This document shows positions 13,526 to 25,318 of a DNA stretch of 64,000 nt, piece after piece. The notes under the pieces are model-generated. The model was not told where the DNA came from. It did not search any database and worked only from the letters and a program-made list of their open reading frames with translations. The stretch lies in the NCBI GenBank assembly GCA_013397935.1, contig VZRN01004720.1, positions 164,089-228,088 of the forward strand, given 5' to 3'. The stretch is from Dasyornis broadbenti. Its lineage: Eukaryota > Chordata > Aves > Passeriformes > Dasyornithidae. Position numbers and translations under genes: made by a program. The first letter of the stretch is position 1. Every line of letters begins with the position of its first letter.

Positions 13526-14345
13526 CATGCATCACGATGAGATCAGGGGCAGCAGCTGCTCCTGGAATCATGCAGTGCACTGGAGAAGGCGAAGGAGGAG
13601 GAGGAGCAGGTGGGGATGAAGAGAAGGAAGAAAGCATTTCCCAGCCTTTCCAGGCACTGTGCTTGTGCCATGCCCTCACACAGGGTAGGGCAGCAATCAG
13701 AGCACAGTTCCAACATGGTGCTTGTCGGGGAGAGGGGTCCCTGTCTTTCCAGGAGCCCTCTGCTGCAGAGAGAGAGGTCCAGTGTGACATGGTCCCTCCT
13801 TGGCACTGCCACTACTCATGTCTCAGCTGGCTGGTGACCTCCTGCTATGCTCAGAGTTAACATCTGGCACTACCTAATGAAACTGCAGATTATTAGTGAC
13901 TTGCATGCAACATTTACAGTAAAAGGGCACTTCCCACAGCTGTTTCGATTTCAGCAGAGGCGTGTGGAACCTTTCTGTGGCATCCCCAGGGCCTCACTAC
14001 AGTAATAGCATTAGATAAGAAAAATTCAAATCAACTCCTTTCCATTTTCCCCCTCTTTCTTTTTTAGTTCACAAACCATGAAGGAAACAGATGGGAGTTA
14101 AACAGAGATAGAAAATGACAAAGGAAGTCTAGAGACATTTATTTCCACTCAGAACAAATTAATTAGCATGTCTGGGGACACCTGATTAAAGTTCCTGGCA
14201 GAGTAAGGTAGCTAAAGCACCATTCCCTCTCCATACAGCGAATGCTTTTGCACACTCCGTCACCAATGCAGAGTGACTGGGATGAGGGGACCCCAGCATA
14301 GGCAGGGCCAGGCTCACTGCCCACTGGGTGGCATCTGGGAGGCTG

Positions 14346-14556
14346 TCATAGAATCCCAGAATGGTTTGGGCTCTGAGGTACATTAAACTCATCTCCTTCC
14401 CAGCCCCACCGTGGGCAGAGACATCTTCCACTAGGCCAGGTTGCTCCAAGCCCCATCCAGCCTGGCCTTGGACATTTCCAGGGATGGGGCAGCCACAGCT
14501 TCTCTGGGCAACCTGTGTCAGACCTTCAGCAACCTCACAGGGAACAACTTCTTTTA
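14346..14556 (-). mobile_element. CR1 LINE 3' fragment
   Basis: Antisense CR1: CATAGAATCCCAGAATGGTT, CTTCCACTAGGCCAGGTTGC, CCTTGGACATTTCCAGGGAT, AGCTTCTCTGGGCAACCTGT. A T16 run follows at 14593-14608. Confidence 0.92.
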
Positions 14557-14592
14557 GCCACTCTGCTGTCCAAGCTCCCAAAGCACCTAAAG

Positions 14593-14608
14593 TTTTTTTT
14601 TTTTTTTT
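14593..14608. repeat. T16 homopolymer
   Basis: Sixteen T in a row, 36 bases after an antisense CR1 fragment. Read on the minus strand it is an A16 tract, possibly the tail of a small retroposed sequence, though no body is identified. Confidence 0.95.
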
Positions 14609-17189
14609 CAAGGCTGGGTTATTCTGGGGTTTCTTGCCTGTGTTATTTAGAAAGAAAGAAAAAACCCCAGTTTTCAAGTTTTTAAAGATGATAGTTTTTC
14701 CCTTTGTTATTGGGCTTTCTCTCCTTCTTCCCATTTATTTTGCACGACTGCCAAAGGGGAAGAGAAATAAAGAAGGTGTTAAGAGAGTTAAACCTGAAGT
14801 CAAAACGAGAAGCAGTGGGGAAAAGACTAGAAGCATCCTTTAATCTTAGAGATGTTCCACCTCAGGGGATCGACTTTCGTCTTACCAGACAATTAAAGCG
14901 TTTATTAGGAAGCCCTTCATTAAGACCCAATCTCCTGGGAACTGCTGCTGCACCAAACACCTCTGGAACTGCAGCAAAGACTGGTCTGACTAGGAGCAGA
15001 GAAGCACGAACACCATCAAGTCTAAATAACCACCTTTAATGGGAGTCGTATCTCAGTTAGGTGCTAATTGGGTGTGAAACTCCAGGTCCTGCCCCATACA
15101 GCAGCAACTGTTCCGAACTTTGGGAGGCGGGTCAGCACCCAGAGCTTTGCAGCTGGCTCTGGGTTTCATTCAGCTTTATTTCATGCTCTTTCCGGTATTT
15201 CCAGGCAATTTCTGCTTAATGTGCTTATGGCTTGGACTGAGCCAGGAGGAGTCTGGTACCCAGTTTGCTCCATGGAGGATGAAGGTGGTAGTTACTGGTT
15301 ACCATGCTGGGATGTGCCACAGGGATGGCAGGTGCTAAATGGGGTTGTGAGAACCTTGGCATGAGTGCCTTGTGGGTGCTGGATACCACATCACTACCCT
15401 AAATTAATTAATGCACTGTTCGCTCCAGACTGCCCTGCAGCAAAGAACAGTTGAAGCACCTAAAGATTTGTGTTCACAAACCAAGGCAGAACAAGGATTT
15501 CCATCCATGCCTGCAGGCTGGGATGTAGAAGATCATGACTACAAAACAAAATGCAGCTTTTCAGGACTCCCAGAGTCCCTTCCTGGTGTTGCAGCAGCCA
15601 AAGGAAGAGCGCAGTCCCTGACCTGTGACAGTTCCCATCACTCCCAGAGGGTTATGATGCTGATGCTGAGGTGTGCAACTCCTCACACCTATGAAAATGA
15701 CAACATAATGAGCACTTTCCATTCACTGTCTCCTGATCTGGCTGGAAACATCACAGCACACGGCAGCAAAATGCTGTGTTTAAACCCATAATGACTCCTA
15801 GCACTATTCCTAATATAAATCAAGGGGGATGTAGTTATGGGAGGGAACGTTTTTATGACCCTATCTTCATATCATCTGTCAAAAAGACAATTTGGCCTCT
15901 GCAGTATTCATCTATTTTTATCTAGACATGTGCACTTGTTACTTCCATGCTATCACCTTCCAAATGGTGAGATTTATTTTTTTCCTTGTTAGCCTCAGGA
16001 ATTGCTTCCATTCCCCTGGATGCTGTGGGTGGGTAACTAATGGATACACATTTATGGCCTCATGTAAAGTGTTTGAAAAGCCCTTTGAAACCCATTGAGT
16101 GGGTTGAAGATAGCACAGAGTAGGAAGGTGAACCCTTAGCATTCCTGGCCCAGCCTGGCACTGTGACTGAACCTGGCACAGCAGCTCTTCCAGCCAGGAC
16201 ACAATTACCTGAGATGAAACAGCAAAGTCCTTCCTAAATTAAATATATATAAAATCTGTAATTACCAAGCTGTTTTCAGCAGAGAATGCTGTCTGCTCCT
16301 ACTTGTTCTCACCCAGTGGTCCCTCAATTTGCCACCACTTCTGGGCCTAAAGTACCTCCATTATTCTGCCCTCTGAGGGGACCTTTACTAACAACCCCAT
16401 CACCCCCCACCTCCTTTCCTCGCCAGCCTCTTATTCCCAATGTCCATGACATGCAAGTGAGCTCATGATCACAAAGAGGAAGGAAGGGAGGAAGAGGATG
16501 AGGGAGGGAGAACATACCAGTGTGTGTTTATGGGGATTTCTTTCTCCATCAATAATTTCTGTTTAAAATTCGATAAACTCTGTGAAATCAAATTTCCTTA
16601 TTTAACTCACTCCAAGAGAATGCAACAACGCTGCTTTGGAGGAAATCTTCCAGAGGCTGCAGACATGGGAGGTGGGGGTAGGACCATCCCTTTCCTCCCC
16701 AGGACAGTGGAGGGCACAGGCAGGATGTACTGGGGCTGAATCTGTTTGTATCAGTGGGAACTTCCTCTTTAGTCCAACCGTATTTGGAAATTTGCCATCT
16801 GCAAAAGCACAAGCCCTTAGAAAAGCAAAAGGAAAACTTTGCTTATGAAGCATTTCATACCCAGGGTGATTGGATGCTACAGAGGGGCTGCAGTAATGTG
16901 CAAACATGGTGATCCCATGCACGGGGAGGACACACACACCTTCTGCCACTTTCCTGCCAAGAGCAGGGCATAAATCAGTCTGTCAGCACAGGCAGGGCTA
17001 AGCAGAGAACAAGCTTTTTAAAAAACCCCATTTATTCATGTCACTGTCCATCTGCTGGTCCCCAGGCCCCTAGCACCAGGCCAGCCATGCACAGTGATAG
17101 GAATGGTGTTCCCTGTGTCCCTCCCTCCTCCTGCCCAGCAACCTCACAACCATGCTGAGGAAAAAATAATAAATAATGATTACAATATA

Positions 17190-17640
17190 ATGATGTAAGG
17201 CCCCAACAACTTGCTCGACAAGACTTTTAAATGGGCTTATGGTTGTTCATATACTCTGAGTTAGATGCATGGCAGAAATACCGACAAGATATTCTTAAGG
17301 AGTCAAAATGACAAGAAAAACTTTACTGGCAACTATAGAAAACCAAAGAACTTTGGCAAAATGTTTAGAGAAGCATTCAGTCAACAAAAAACACTCCTCA
17401 AAGCATTAACCTAGCCCACTCAACAAAGTCTAAACCTGTTCAACTTTCAGTTACTCAAAAATTCTGAGATGAGGGAATTAGAAGAAGAAAAAGAAAGAGA
17501 GAAAAGATACAGAAAGGAACAAACTACCACTCCTAGTTGCAGTGGTGTTCAACTGATAGAAATTCCAAGAGAAGGTGGGGTCAAGACGTGCTTACCTCCT
17601 GTTCCATTTTAAATACCCCTTGGCCTTCCTGGGCCCAACC
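17190..17640 (-). mobile_element. LTR-like sequence, possible solo LTR remnant
   Basis: Read on the minus strand, a TATTTAAA box (17615-17608) is followed about 280 bases later by a poly(A)-like AGTAAAG (17327-17321) and a T- and GT-rich stretch, as in a retroviral U3-R-U5 arrangement. The flanks do not show clear terminal TG and CA or a target duplication, so the edges are approximate. No gag, pol or env reading frame adjoins it. It may instead be ordinary unique sequence. Confidence 0.3.
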
Positions 17641-17856
17641 CCCAGGTGGGACTTCCAGTCATTTGGCCACTCAGGATCTGGGTTAGGGGATCTGGAGGCA
17701 GGAGTTGAGCATTGCCTCTGGGGTGCCAGGGATTGGCAGACACTGCAGGGCTGGGATACAGGCCTGGGGTGTATGGGGTAAGGGCATTGTCTCACCAAAG
17801 GCAAGGCCCGATGTGGCTCTTCCCCCACAGGTGCACACAAAGAAATGTTTTGAGCC

Positions 17857-17890
17857 AGCAAGCCCTCCTCACAAATGAGGAGGGCTTGCT
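17857..17890. repeat. Perfect hairpin, 15-base stem, 4-base loop
   Basis: The arms AGCAAGCCCTCCTCA (17857-17871) and TGAGGAGGGCTTGCT (17876-17890) are fully complementary around the loop CAAA. A second hairpin starts at its last base. Confidence 0.95.
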
Positions 17891-17928
17891 CATTGTTATC
17901 ATTTGTCTCTCACAAATGATAACAGTGA
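17890..17928. repeat. Second hairpin, 17-base stem with one mismatch, 5-base loop
   Basis: The arms TCATTGTTATCATTTGT (17890-17906) and ACAAATGATAACAGTGA (17912-17928) pair at 16 of 17 positions, the other being a G-T wobble on the strand as read. The loop is CTCTC. It directly abuts the first hairpin and is followed by AT-rich simple sequence. Confidence 0.95.
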
Positions 17929-17929
17929 C

Positions 17930-18002
17930 AACAATACCAATAATAATATAAATAATAATGATACAAATGATAATACCAATAAAACTAATACTAATAATAA
18001 CG
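17930..18002. repeat. AT-rich low-complexity run (AATAAT and related units)
   Basis: Irregular ACAATACCAATAATAAT, AAATAATAATGATAC and CTAATACTAATAATAA units make an approximate trinucleotide (AAT) microsatellite with many interruptions. Confidence 0.85.
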
Positions 18003-18314
18003 CTGCAAAAGAAGGAAGATTGGTGACTTTTTCTTGGAGCTGTTTCCCCAGCCAGCTGAGCTGCTTTCAGTGCACAGACAGAGCACAGCCAAAAGAGGCT
18101 GGGACATGTCCCAGGAGCAGGGATCATCTCACCCAGAAGCCACAGAAGTGGCAAAGTGTTGGCTGCACTTTCGTTGCTGCGACTGTTTCCCATTCCTCAT
18201 GGAAAGCTGTGACAATCCCCCCTCAAGGGGAAGTAATCTCTACAAGGTCCTCTACAAAAGCTGTTCCAGCAGACCAACAGCCTGAAGCAACTCCGTTCTT
18301 GCCCTCCCATTCTG

Positions 18315-19002
18315 TGAAAATGCCCTTTGGGCACCTGGTTTGGGATGATGTTATGATAATCCTGTATCCCCTGTCGTCTGCTTTATGCCCAGTAAACTTT
18401 ATGGCCAGAAATGGATTCCTGTACCTTTAAGCTAGGTTCAGTAGTCGGGAGAAGCTCTGCCAGTGCAGGTTGTTTTGGAACTCTCCCCCAGGTTTCTCAG
18501 CCTTGGAGCGCGGCGGCTGGGAGCAGCATTCCTTTTTTAGCTTCCAGCAGCTGCTGCTGCTGCTAGCTGCTTGGGCTGCAGCAGTGAGAAGCTGTTTCCC
18601 TGGGTCTGCTTCTTCTTCGTCTTCTTCTTGAACTTTTTTTCGAGTTGCTTTCTCGTCCGAGAATCAGAAGATCCCTGGGAGGACGGTAGGCAAGAATCCT
18701 CCAGGGAGCCACTGGAGCGACTCCGCCCGGCCCGCCGGGACCCCCTGGAGGGGGAAGCTACGCCCAAGGAAAAAGGAACTCTAGAATCCATCAGCTGTTT
18801 TCGCAGGTTCAATATCCTTTTCCACTTTTTCCCATGCCTTGCAGGGCATTTTGTTTTTCTTGTTAAATAAAGAGGTTTTATCCACTTTCATCCGTGAAAT
18901 TCCTTTCGTGTGGTGAGAGGAGGAAGTGCCTAAACCCTTTTCTTTTGGGGGAGGCGTTCATTCAGAGCACTTTCCTCCTAAACTTGTCTCCAACCTGAGA
19001 CA
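18315..19002 (+). mobile_element. LTR-like sequence, possible solo LTR of an endogenous retrovirus
   Basis: The stretch is CpG-richer than its surroundings and has a poly(A) signal AATAAAG (18866-18872) followed by a GT-rich segment. It ends in a U5-like sequence, CTCCAACCTGAGACA, as in many avian retroviral LTRs. The 5' edge is uncertain: TGTGAAAATG at 18315 or TGTTATGATA near 18350. The flanking bases do not give a clean target duplication. No internal retroviral genes are present, so it would be a solo LTR. Confidence 0.45.
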
Positions 19003-20046
19003 GCATCACATTGTCTAAGTGAAAAATTGCCCATTTTTCCTGGAATAGAATCTAATAACAGGTCTGGCATAGCTTCCCTGTGCCTATGTGTTTGCAAAGG
19101 GACACCAGGATAGACTCACATTCCTTAACTTCTGCAGCCTCTGCTGCTGGATAGCAACATCGATATGAAAAGCACAAGGGAATCACAGAAATAAGGATTT
19201 CTTTTAAAAAGCTATAATTTGGAAACAGCTTTTCTATTTCCACTTTATAGGGTATTTTTAGTTGAGTAGCTGTTCTTCTGGTGTTGATCTAAAACCTGTT
19301 TTCATTCTCAAAGAAAGATATTCTTTATTCTTGTGGCTGTAGAATTCAACTTTAGAGGTCACTTATTGTTTCCAAGTTCAATGCTCTCTGGAAGGAATCT
19401 ATATTCTTCTCATATGGTTCCTGGGCATGAAAGCAATCTCTAAATACTCAGAGGATGAAATGAGGTCAAACCTGCAATTCCACATGGCTACTGCCAAGGG
19501 AAGCCAGAACTCCAACCCACCACTTTGTTTCTGTCAAAACAGTTTAGAAAACAGCAATGGGAAATTATTTTGCAATAAATAGAAACTTACAAGCACAGAT
19601 GGGCTGCAGCCTCGGGTTTTCCTTCAAGCTATTCCCCTAAAAAGAGATTGGGAATTGCAATTGGGTGCATTAAATCAGCAGGTGAAGGACAAGCTGTTTC
19701 ACATACAAATTACTAAAATTGTGTCGTTTACAAACCCCTCTTGTGCAGCAAAGCCTTCACATGTCCACCAGTATAGGGCTCAAGCTTCAAGATTTCCCTT
19801 TGCATGTGGTTTGAAATGGTGCTTAGAGGTGGGAAACAACATCCAGCACCTCACAGATCCTACAGAATGGGCGCTTCTCTCTCTGTCTCTGTCAGAATTG
19901 AAGCAGGAGCTGAAGAAGTGCTGCCAGTATTTGTTCAGAAGTGGTGGAGCTGAGCCATTTCCTGGTGAGGAAATGCTCTCCAGTGCATCATCCAGGGCTG
20001 GCTGGGGTCTGCAAGACCAGATCCACTCTCCATTTCCCAGGGGAGA

Positions 20047-20190
20047 ATCATAGAATCATTATCAGTAAGGTTGGAAAAGATCTCCAAGATCATCAAAGCC
20101 AGCCTTTGGCCAAATACCACCATCCCCACTAAGCCATATCGTGGGTGAGGGTGTCCAGGTCCCGGGTGCTGCAGAGACACTCCTTCACCC
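20047..20190 (-). mobile_element. CR1 LINE 3' fragment, diverged
   Basis: Antisense CR1 tail of the AAGGTTGGAAAAGATCTCCA and AAGATCATCAAAGCCAGCC type, then a poorly matching remainder. It is a different subfamily from the TTTGGGTTGGAAGGGACC copies. Confidence 0.75.
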
Positions 20191-21104
20191 AAGGGCTGGA
20201 TGGGAAGGTGCTCATTACCCTGGAACAAACTCCTAATTACTGTATCAAAGCATTTCCCTTTCTTCCCTGAGCTGTTTATCTGGAAGCCTCCATTGTGTCT
20301 GAGGCTCAGTAGAGGTGTTAATTACATTGTGCTCATTTCCAAGGTGGATATTACAATGCATTTTCTGCTGCACCTGGGGGATGTTACAAAATTGTTAATA
20401 TCCCATTCTGGAGAAAATCAAGCATTCTCAATGTTCCCCAAAATGTGTTTAAAAATTTCACACAATTCAGCATTTGCAGGAGTTGCAATTAGCTAAACTC
20501 AAGCAGAATCTCCCAAAATAACCAGCTCCTCTCTTTTCTGGTGATTGTTATAACACCCAGAAGTTTTTAGACATTTTCTCACCATCAGATTGTAGTTAGA
20601 TTCGTATAATTCATATAGCACAGGATATAAAATCTGTTCCTTTTTAACCTTGTTCTTACAAAAAAACTTCGTTTTGTCCAGCCACCTGGATTTGAACTGG
20701 CCAGAAATACTGACAGAATTTTGCTATATGAAATCTAGGAAAATGTCAACATTCATGGAACCTAAGTTGTCCCTTTTTGTGCTCAGGAGCTCAAACCCTT
20801 TATAAACTGATACATAAACTAGAATTTATGTATGTATACATACACATACGCAGTCTACATTATCTCCTCCATTTCCTATTTCATGTGTCAGCAACTTTGT
20901 ATAGAAAAATATCGTGTATATGAAGAATTTTTGCTGTGACTCTAAAACTGCAGGTGTCTCTGGGTGAGCAACATTATCTGTTTGCAGAGCAGCTCTACAA
21001 ATCTATATAACGTGAGGCGATATTATTAGATTGCTATTTCCCATGGAGTTTGCGCAGCATCCTGTCAGCCAGGACGCTGCTCATTTTCTACTTGAAATGG
21101 TGGA

Positions 21105-21286
21105 ATTTGGGCAGGGGTTGGACAAGACTTCATTTCTTCTACAGTATTCCTGGAAGTGTCCAAGGCCAGGTTGGACAGGGCTTGGAGCAACTTGGTCTAG
21201 TGGAAGGAGTCCCTGCCCATGGCAGGGATTGGAATGAGATGAGCTTTAAGGACCCTTCACACCCAAACCACTTCTGGATTCTATAT
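21105..21286 (+). mobile_element. CR1 LINE 3' fragment
   Basis: Sense CR1: TATTCCTGGAAGTGTCCAAG, GGAGCAACTTGGTCTAGTGG, CCATGGCAGGGATTGGAATG, CCAAACCACTTCTGGATTCT. A preceding bit (GGGCAGGGGTTGGACAAGAC, 21113-21132) looks like a second copy of the 3' block, suggesting an internal duplication or two nested insertions. Confidence 0.85.
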
Positions 21287-22401
21287 ATCCCCTCTCTCGC
21301 AGAAAGGGTTATAAAACTTTAACTGCCTAAACAACTGGGTTTTTTCCTCATCTGGAGGAAGACATCTGGCTTTCTACGCCCTCAGACTCCTGCTGGGCCA
21401 CCACTAACATAGTCCAACAGTGTGGTCTGCTGAAATATTGAAGTTTGCTTTCAGGAGCTGCCAATTCTTTTTTTTGAATCTGTCAGCCCAGAGTTTTTAC
21501 CAACAGTAAAAAATAAGCTGTTTAAAAATAAGTTTAAGCAACTCTATATGTGTAGCTTATCAAAGTAAAAAAATTGCCCTCTGCAGCTTCAAGATCTATG
21601 TAATTAATACACGTAAGTGATTGATTGACCTCAAAACTTTGTGGCAGAAAATCTAGTCACTTGTCAATCAATTCAAGAAGAGCTGCCATTTAAAAAGGAC
21701 TAAGACAGATGGCACCAATAAATTGTGCCGCAGCAAAATGAAGCCGGGAATGCTATGTCAATTTTTCACTTTCATCTACACTGGAGTGTCACCATGTTCA
21801 TTTACAGAACCCTTGTGCAGGGCCATGCACCGGATGTAAAATGACTGGCTGAGGCTGAGGGAGGGGTAAGAATTCGGTAACAAATTACAGCAGGAGATGG
21901 AAACAGAATGAGAAATGCTGTACCTGAGATGTGGTTTGCCAATGGCCAGTTTTAGAGTGTCTGATGGAAAGCAGGAACCACAGTGCTGCTTCCCAAAGTG
22001 GGTGACTCTGAATTTCCACATGCTCTTCTGAGGAGTTGGATGAAGCTGTGCAGAACTTTGTAGAATCGTGGAAAAATGTGATTTGTGAACCCAAGTTAAG
22101 TTCCCCAATATTACATATATAGGGGTATCTGAGTTTGACGTGCAGCAGCAGAGACTGGTGAGGTGTGACCAAAAGTCATTTGTGCTCCACGACCAGCAGC
22201 AAGGCTGAGAAGTGCTGCTGTCACCCACCAGTTTCCCGCCTTTGCTGGAACACTTCGCATTGCAACCTGTACTTCCATCAGTACCCCTTTTAGGAATACA
22301 CAAACAGAACAGACAAGTTCAAGAACATTGCAATGTCTTGGTCTTTACAAGCAGGTACATGCAACAGCTCTGCCGTACCTGGCAATGCAGTGGAGGTCAC
22401 A

Positions 22402-22672
22402 AAATCATGGAATGGTTTGGAAGGACCTTAAAGCTCATTGTGTTCCACCACCTGCTGTGGCCAGCAGCACCTTCCACTAGACCAGATCGCTTCATGCCTC
22501 ATCCAACCTGGCCTTGAACATTTCCAGGGTTGGGGCAGCCACAGGTTCTCTGGGGAAACTATGCCACAGCCTCTCCACCTTCAGAGGGAAGAATTTTCCC
22601 TTAATTTTCCCATCCAAAACTCCTCTCAGTTTAAATCCAATCCTGTCACTCCCTGCCCTTGTAAAAAGGTTT
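22402..22672 (-). mobile_element. CR1 LINE 3' fragment
   Basis: Antisense CR1: AAATCATGGAATGGTTTGGA, CACCTTCCACTAGACCAGAT, CCTTGAACATTTCCAGGGTT, then the 5' part with TCAGTTTAAATCCAATCCTG. Confidence 0.9.
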
Positions 22673-24057
22673 AAAGAGATGTTCAGAACTTGCTGGAGGA
22701 TGGGCAGAGCCGAGCACCATCAGGGCTCTTTGACTGCCATCTCATTGCTGAGACCCCTCTTGTTCTGCATGCCAATGCTCAGCTCTGCTTGAATCAGAAG
22801 GGACCTCCCTGGGCAGCAATGTCATCCCACTTCATCTGAGATCCTGCAAGAGCAAGTAATTTTTCCTGGCTTTGTATCATTGAAGCTCCTGTGAAACAGT
22901 GATGAACCACCTGAAGCTTTGCAGTTACAGACAGCTGGGATGGTGTAGGTGGGATAGGAAAGGCAGCACGAAAGATGGGGTTAGTTTTATGGGACATTAT
23001 TCCAGAGTCTAAACCAAAGCAAATTTCCTTTCCATAAACACTTGGAGTTTCCGATAGAAACACTTTATCCCATGAAAGCAAGAACTGCATATAATTAAGA
23101 AGTGCAAATGAAGGTGTTTAGCAAAGTGTTTTGCTGCATTTCAAAGGGACACGCACACACAAAATCGTCCTTCAAAGACTGCCAGTGCCCGGAGCATGTG
23201 GGAATCTGTATCTGCCACCTGCTACCCACCCAGCACAGAGCAGAGGATGTGCATATACACTAATTGCTGTTAGGTATGGTGGCTTTTAAAAAAATTCCTT
23301 CTTTCTCATTTAAGCTTTTTCTCTTTCCAGATGAAAACAAACTGCATTAATTTCTCCTGATTTAGTGGAACCCCAGCTCTGTTTACTCAATGCTTCCTAA
23401 TTTAAACCCAGGACATTTGTAATTTCAGCTCTGTTTGCAACCGTTCCGATTTTCATGGTAGCCTGAACATTTCTGCAGAGGATACTGAGCACTGTTTTCA
23501 TTATCATTAGTGCTGCTGGCTTTATGGACCCTAGCAAAAGGCAGAAGCGTAATTCTGCAAGTTCGTAGAGAAAATGTAGCCCAGTCTACCGATATCTTAA
23601 GAAATCTGATAAAATCTGAAAAATGTAGGATGTCTCCTCCTGGGGCTGGGGCTGGCACAACTTGTGCTCTGCCAAAACTGGAGGAGTCACCATGTCCTGT
23701 TCCTGTCCTTGGCTGAGGCTCCTAGAGAAGCTCAGTTCAGCCAAGATTTAATTGTGAGTCTTGAAGACATGAGCCCCGGAGGAGCAATACCTCTCCTGTC
23801 TCCCTCAGCCCACACAACCCTGGGTGTGCAAGTCAGATAAAGTGTTTTAAACCAGAAGTGCAGGGACGAGATCAAAATGTTGGGTGGCTTTGGGAAGAAG
23901 ATAGTAAAAATTCCTGGGAGTTTAAGAGGATTCTTCTCTTTTAAGAGGCAATAGCTTTTGTAATGGCCGTGCATAGATTTTACTTTTAGGACAGCCTATC
24001 TGGAGACTTAGTGCTGGCAGTGCAAAACCTCTGTATTTGCTTTCTATTAGAACAATT

Positions 24058-24081
24058 TAATTTGCAATGAAATGCAAATTA
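24058..24081. promoter_or_regulatory. Inverted repeat with an octamer motif (POU-type)
   Basis: TAATTTGCA and TGCAAATTA are inverted around a six-base spacer, and the right half contains ATGCAAAT followed by TAAT. The arrangement resembles a POU-homeodomain binding site, in AT-rich unique DNA. Function is only inferred. Confidence 0.25.
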
Positions 24082-24504
24082 ATGAAAATTCCTTGTTTTC
24101 AGGGAGAACAGAAGTAAATGGCTTGTCTAGAAATCTGTCCCGATGCCCTGTGCTCTGATCTGTGAGGGGGACCAGCTTTGCAATTACTCACCTCAGATCT
24201 CTCCAAAAATGCTGTTAAATTGAGCTCCACCTCCTCTCCCCAAGCACTGCTGGATTTCGTTCAGAAGCTTATGTTGTATATGAAAAATAATCTCTTCCTT
24301 CAGGGAGCTACAGGATATGCAAGTGCCAATAGCTCCCACCGCAATGGTCATGGGATGGCTTGGGATGAGAGAGTGCTTTCCCAAGAGAAAATAATAGCTA
24401 ATCCCAGTTCTCTGTACCACTCAGCCTCTGAGGATTTCCCTATCTGGGGATGTTTGGTGATGAAGTTAGACAGACATTGTTTTAGGAAATAGTAACAAGG
24501 TCAT

Positions 24505-24699
24505 TGAATCATAGAATGATTTGGTTTGGAAAGAACTTTAAAATCATCTCATTCCAGCCCCTGCCCTGGGCAGGGACACCTTCCACTAGAACAAGTTGGT
24601 CAAAGCCCCATCCAACCGTTCTTTGAACTCCAGGGATGGGGCAGCCACAGCTTCCCCGTGCATCCTGTGCCAGGGCCTCACCACCCTCACAGGGAAGTA
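24505..24699 (-). mobile_element. CR1 LINE 3' fragment
   Basis: Antisense CR1: GAATCATAGAATGATTTGGT, CACCTTCCACTAGAACAAGT, CAGGGATGGGGCAGCCACAG, CCTCACCACCCTCACAGGGA. Confidence 0.92.
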
Positions 24700-25124
24700 A
24701 TGCATGTATGACAATTTATTGAAGAATCCGGGCTATTTTGGAGGTGCTGTAAAGGTCTTACCACCATCAAAGCTTGTGGAGTGAGTTCAAATAAAAATCC
24801 AAGGGAGTGCCATGGAAATTCCATTTGAAGCAGTGGAAAACTGCCTCCAGGAGGTGGATGTGGCAGTAAAATTCAGGGATATTGTTGACAGACTTATGTT
24901 AGAGTTGAAATTTGAGGAAGTAATTAGTGGCATGATTGCAGATGTGTTTCTCTTTGCTAATAATTAATTACAAAAAACTGGCATAAGGCTTGCAAAGGGG
25001 ATTAGGAAGAATTACTACTTGCAGCAGTTTTCTAAATTAAGGCAGAAGTGGAACCTCTCAAACTGAGATGCCTTTTAAATGTGCTCATGCTCAGGCTGGG
25101 CAAGGATGTCCACCTTGCCAAATC

Positions 25125-25318
25125 ATCATAGAATCCCAGAATAATCTGGGTTGGAAGTGTCCTTAAGGCTCATCTGACAGCTGCCCTGCCATGGGCAGGG
25201 ACACCTTCCACCAGACCAGGTTGCTCCAGGCCCTGTCCAACCTGGCATTGAACACTTTTAGGGATGGGATAGTCACAGCTTTTCCAGGCGACATGTGCCA
25301 GGGCTTCACTCTCAGGTG
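25125..25318 (-). mobile_element. CR1 LINE 3' fragment
   Basis: Antisense CR1: TCATAGAATCCCAGAATAAT, CCATGGGCAGGGACACCTTC, GACCAGGTTGCTCCAGGCCC, TGTGCCAGGGCTTCACTCTC. Confidence 0.92.

Larger units (their letters stand above)
9451..17189. other. Intergenic with two CR1 copies
   Basis: Holds the CR1 copies at 13090-13525 and 14346-14556, the 20-base duplication at 11807, and otherwise unique sequence. Purine-rich stretches occur near 16478-16512. No exon with flanking splice sites and recognisable product was found. Confidence 0.55.

Noticed and set aside
18537..18812. A basic, Ser- and Lys-rich minus-strand frame of 91 codons
   Set aside because: It lies inside the LTR-like stretch and reflects GCT and CTT simple repeats; no domain is recognisable.
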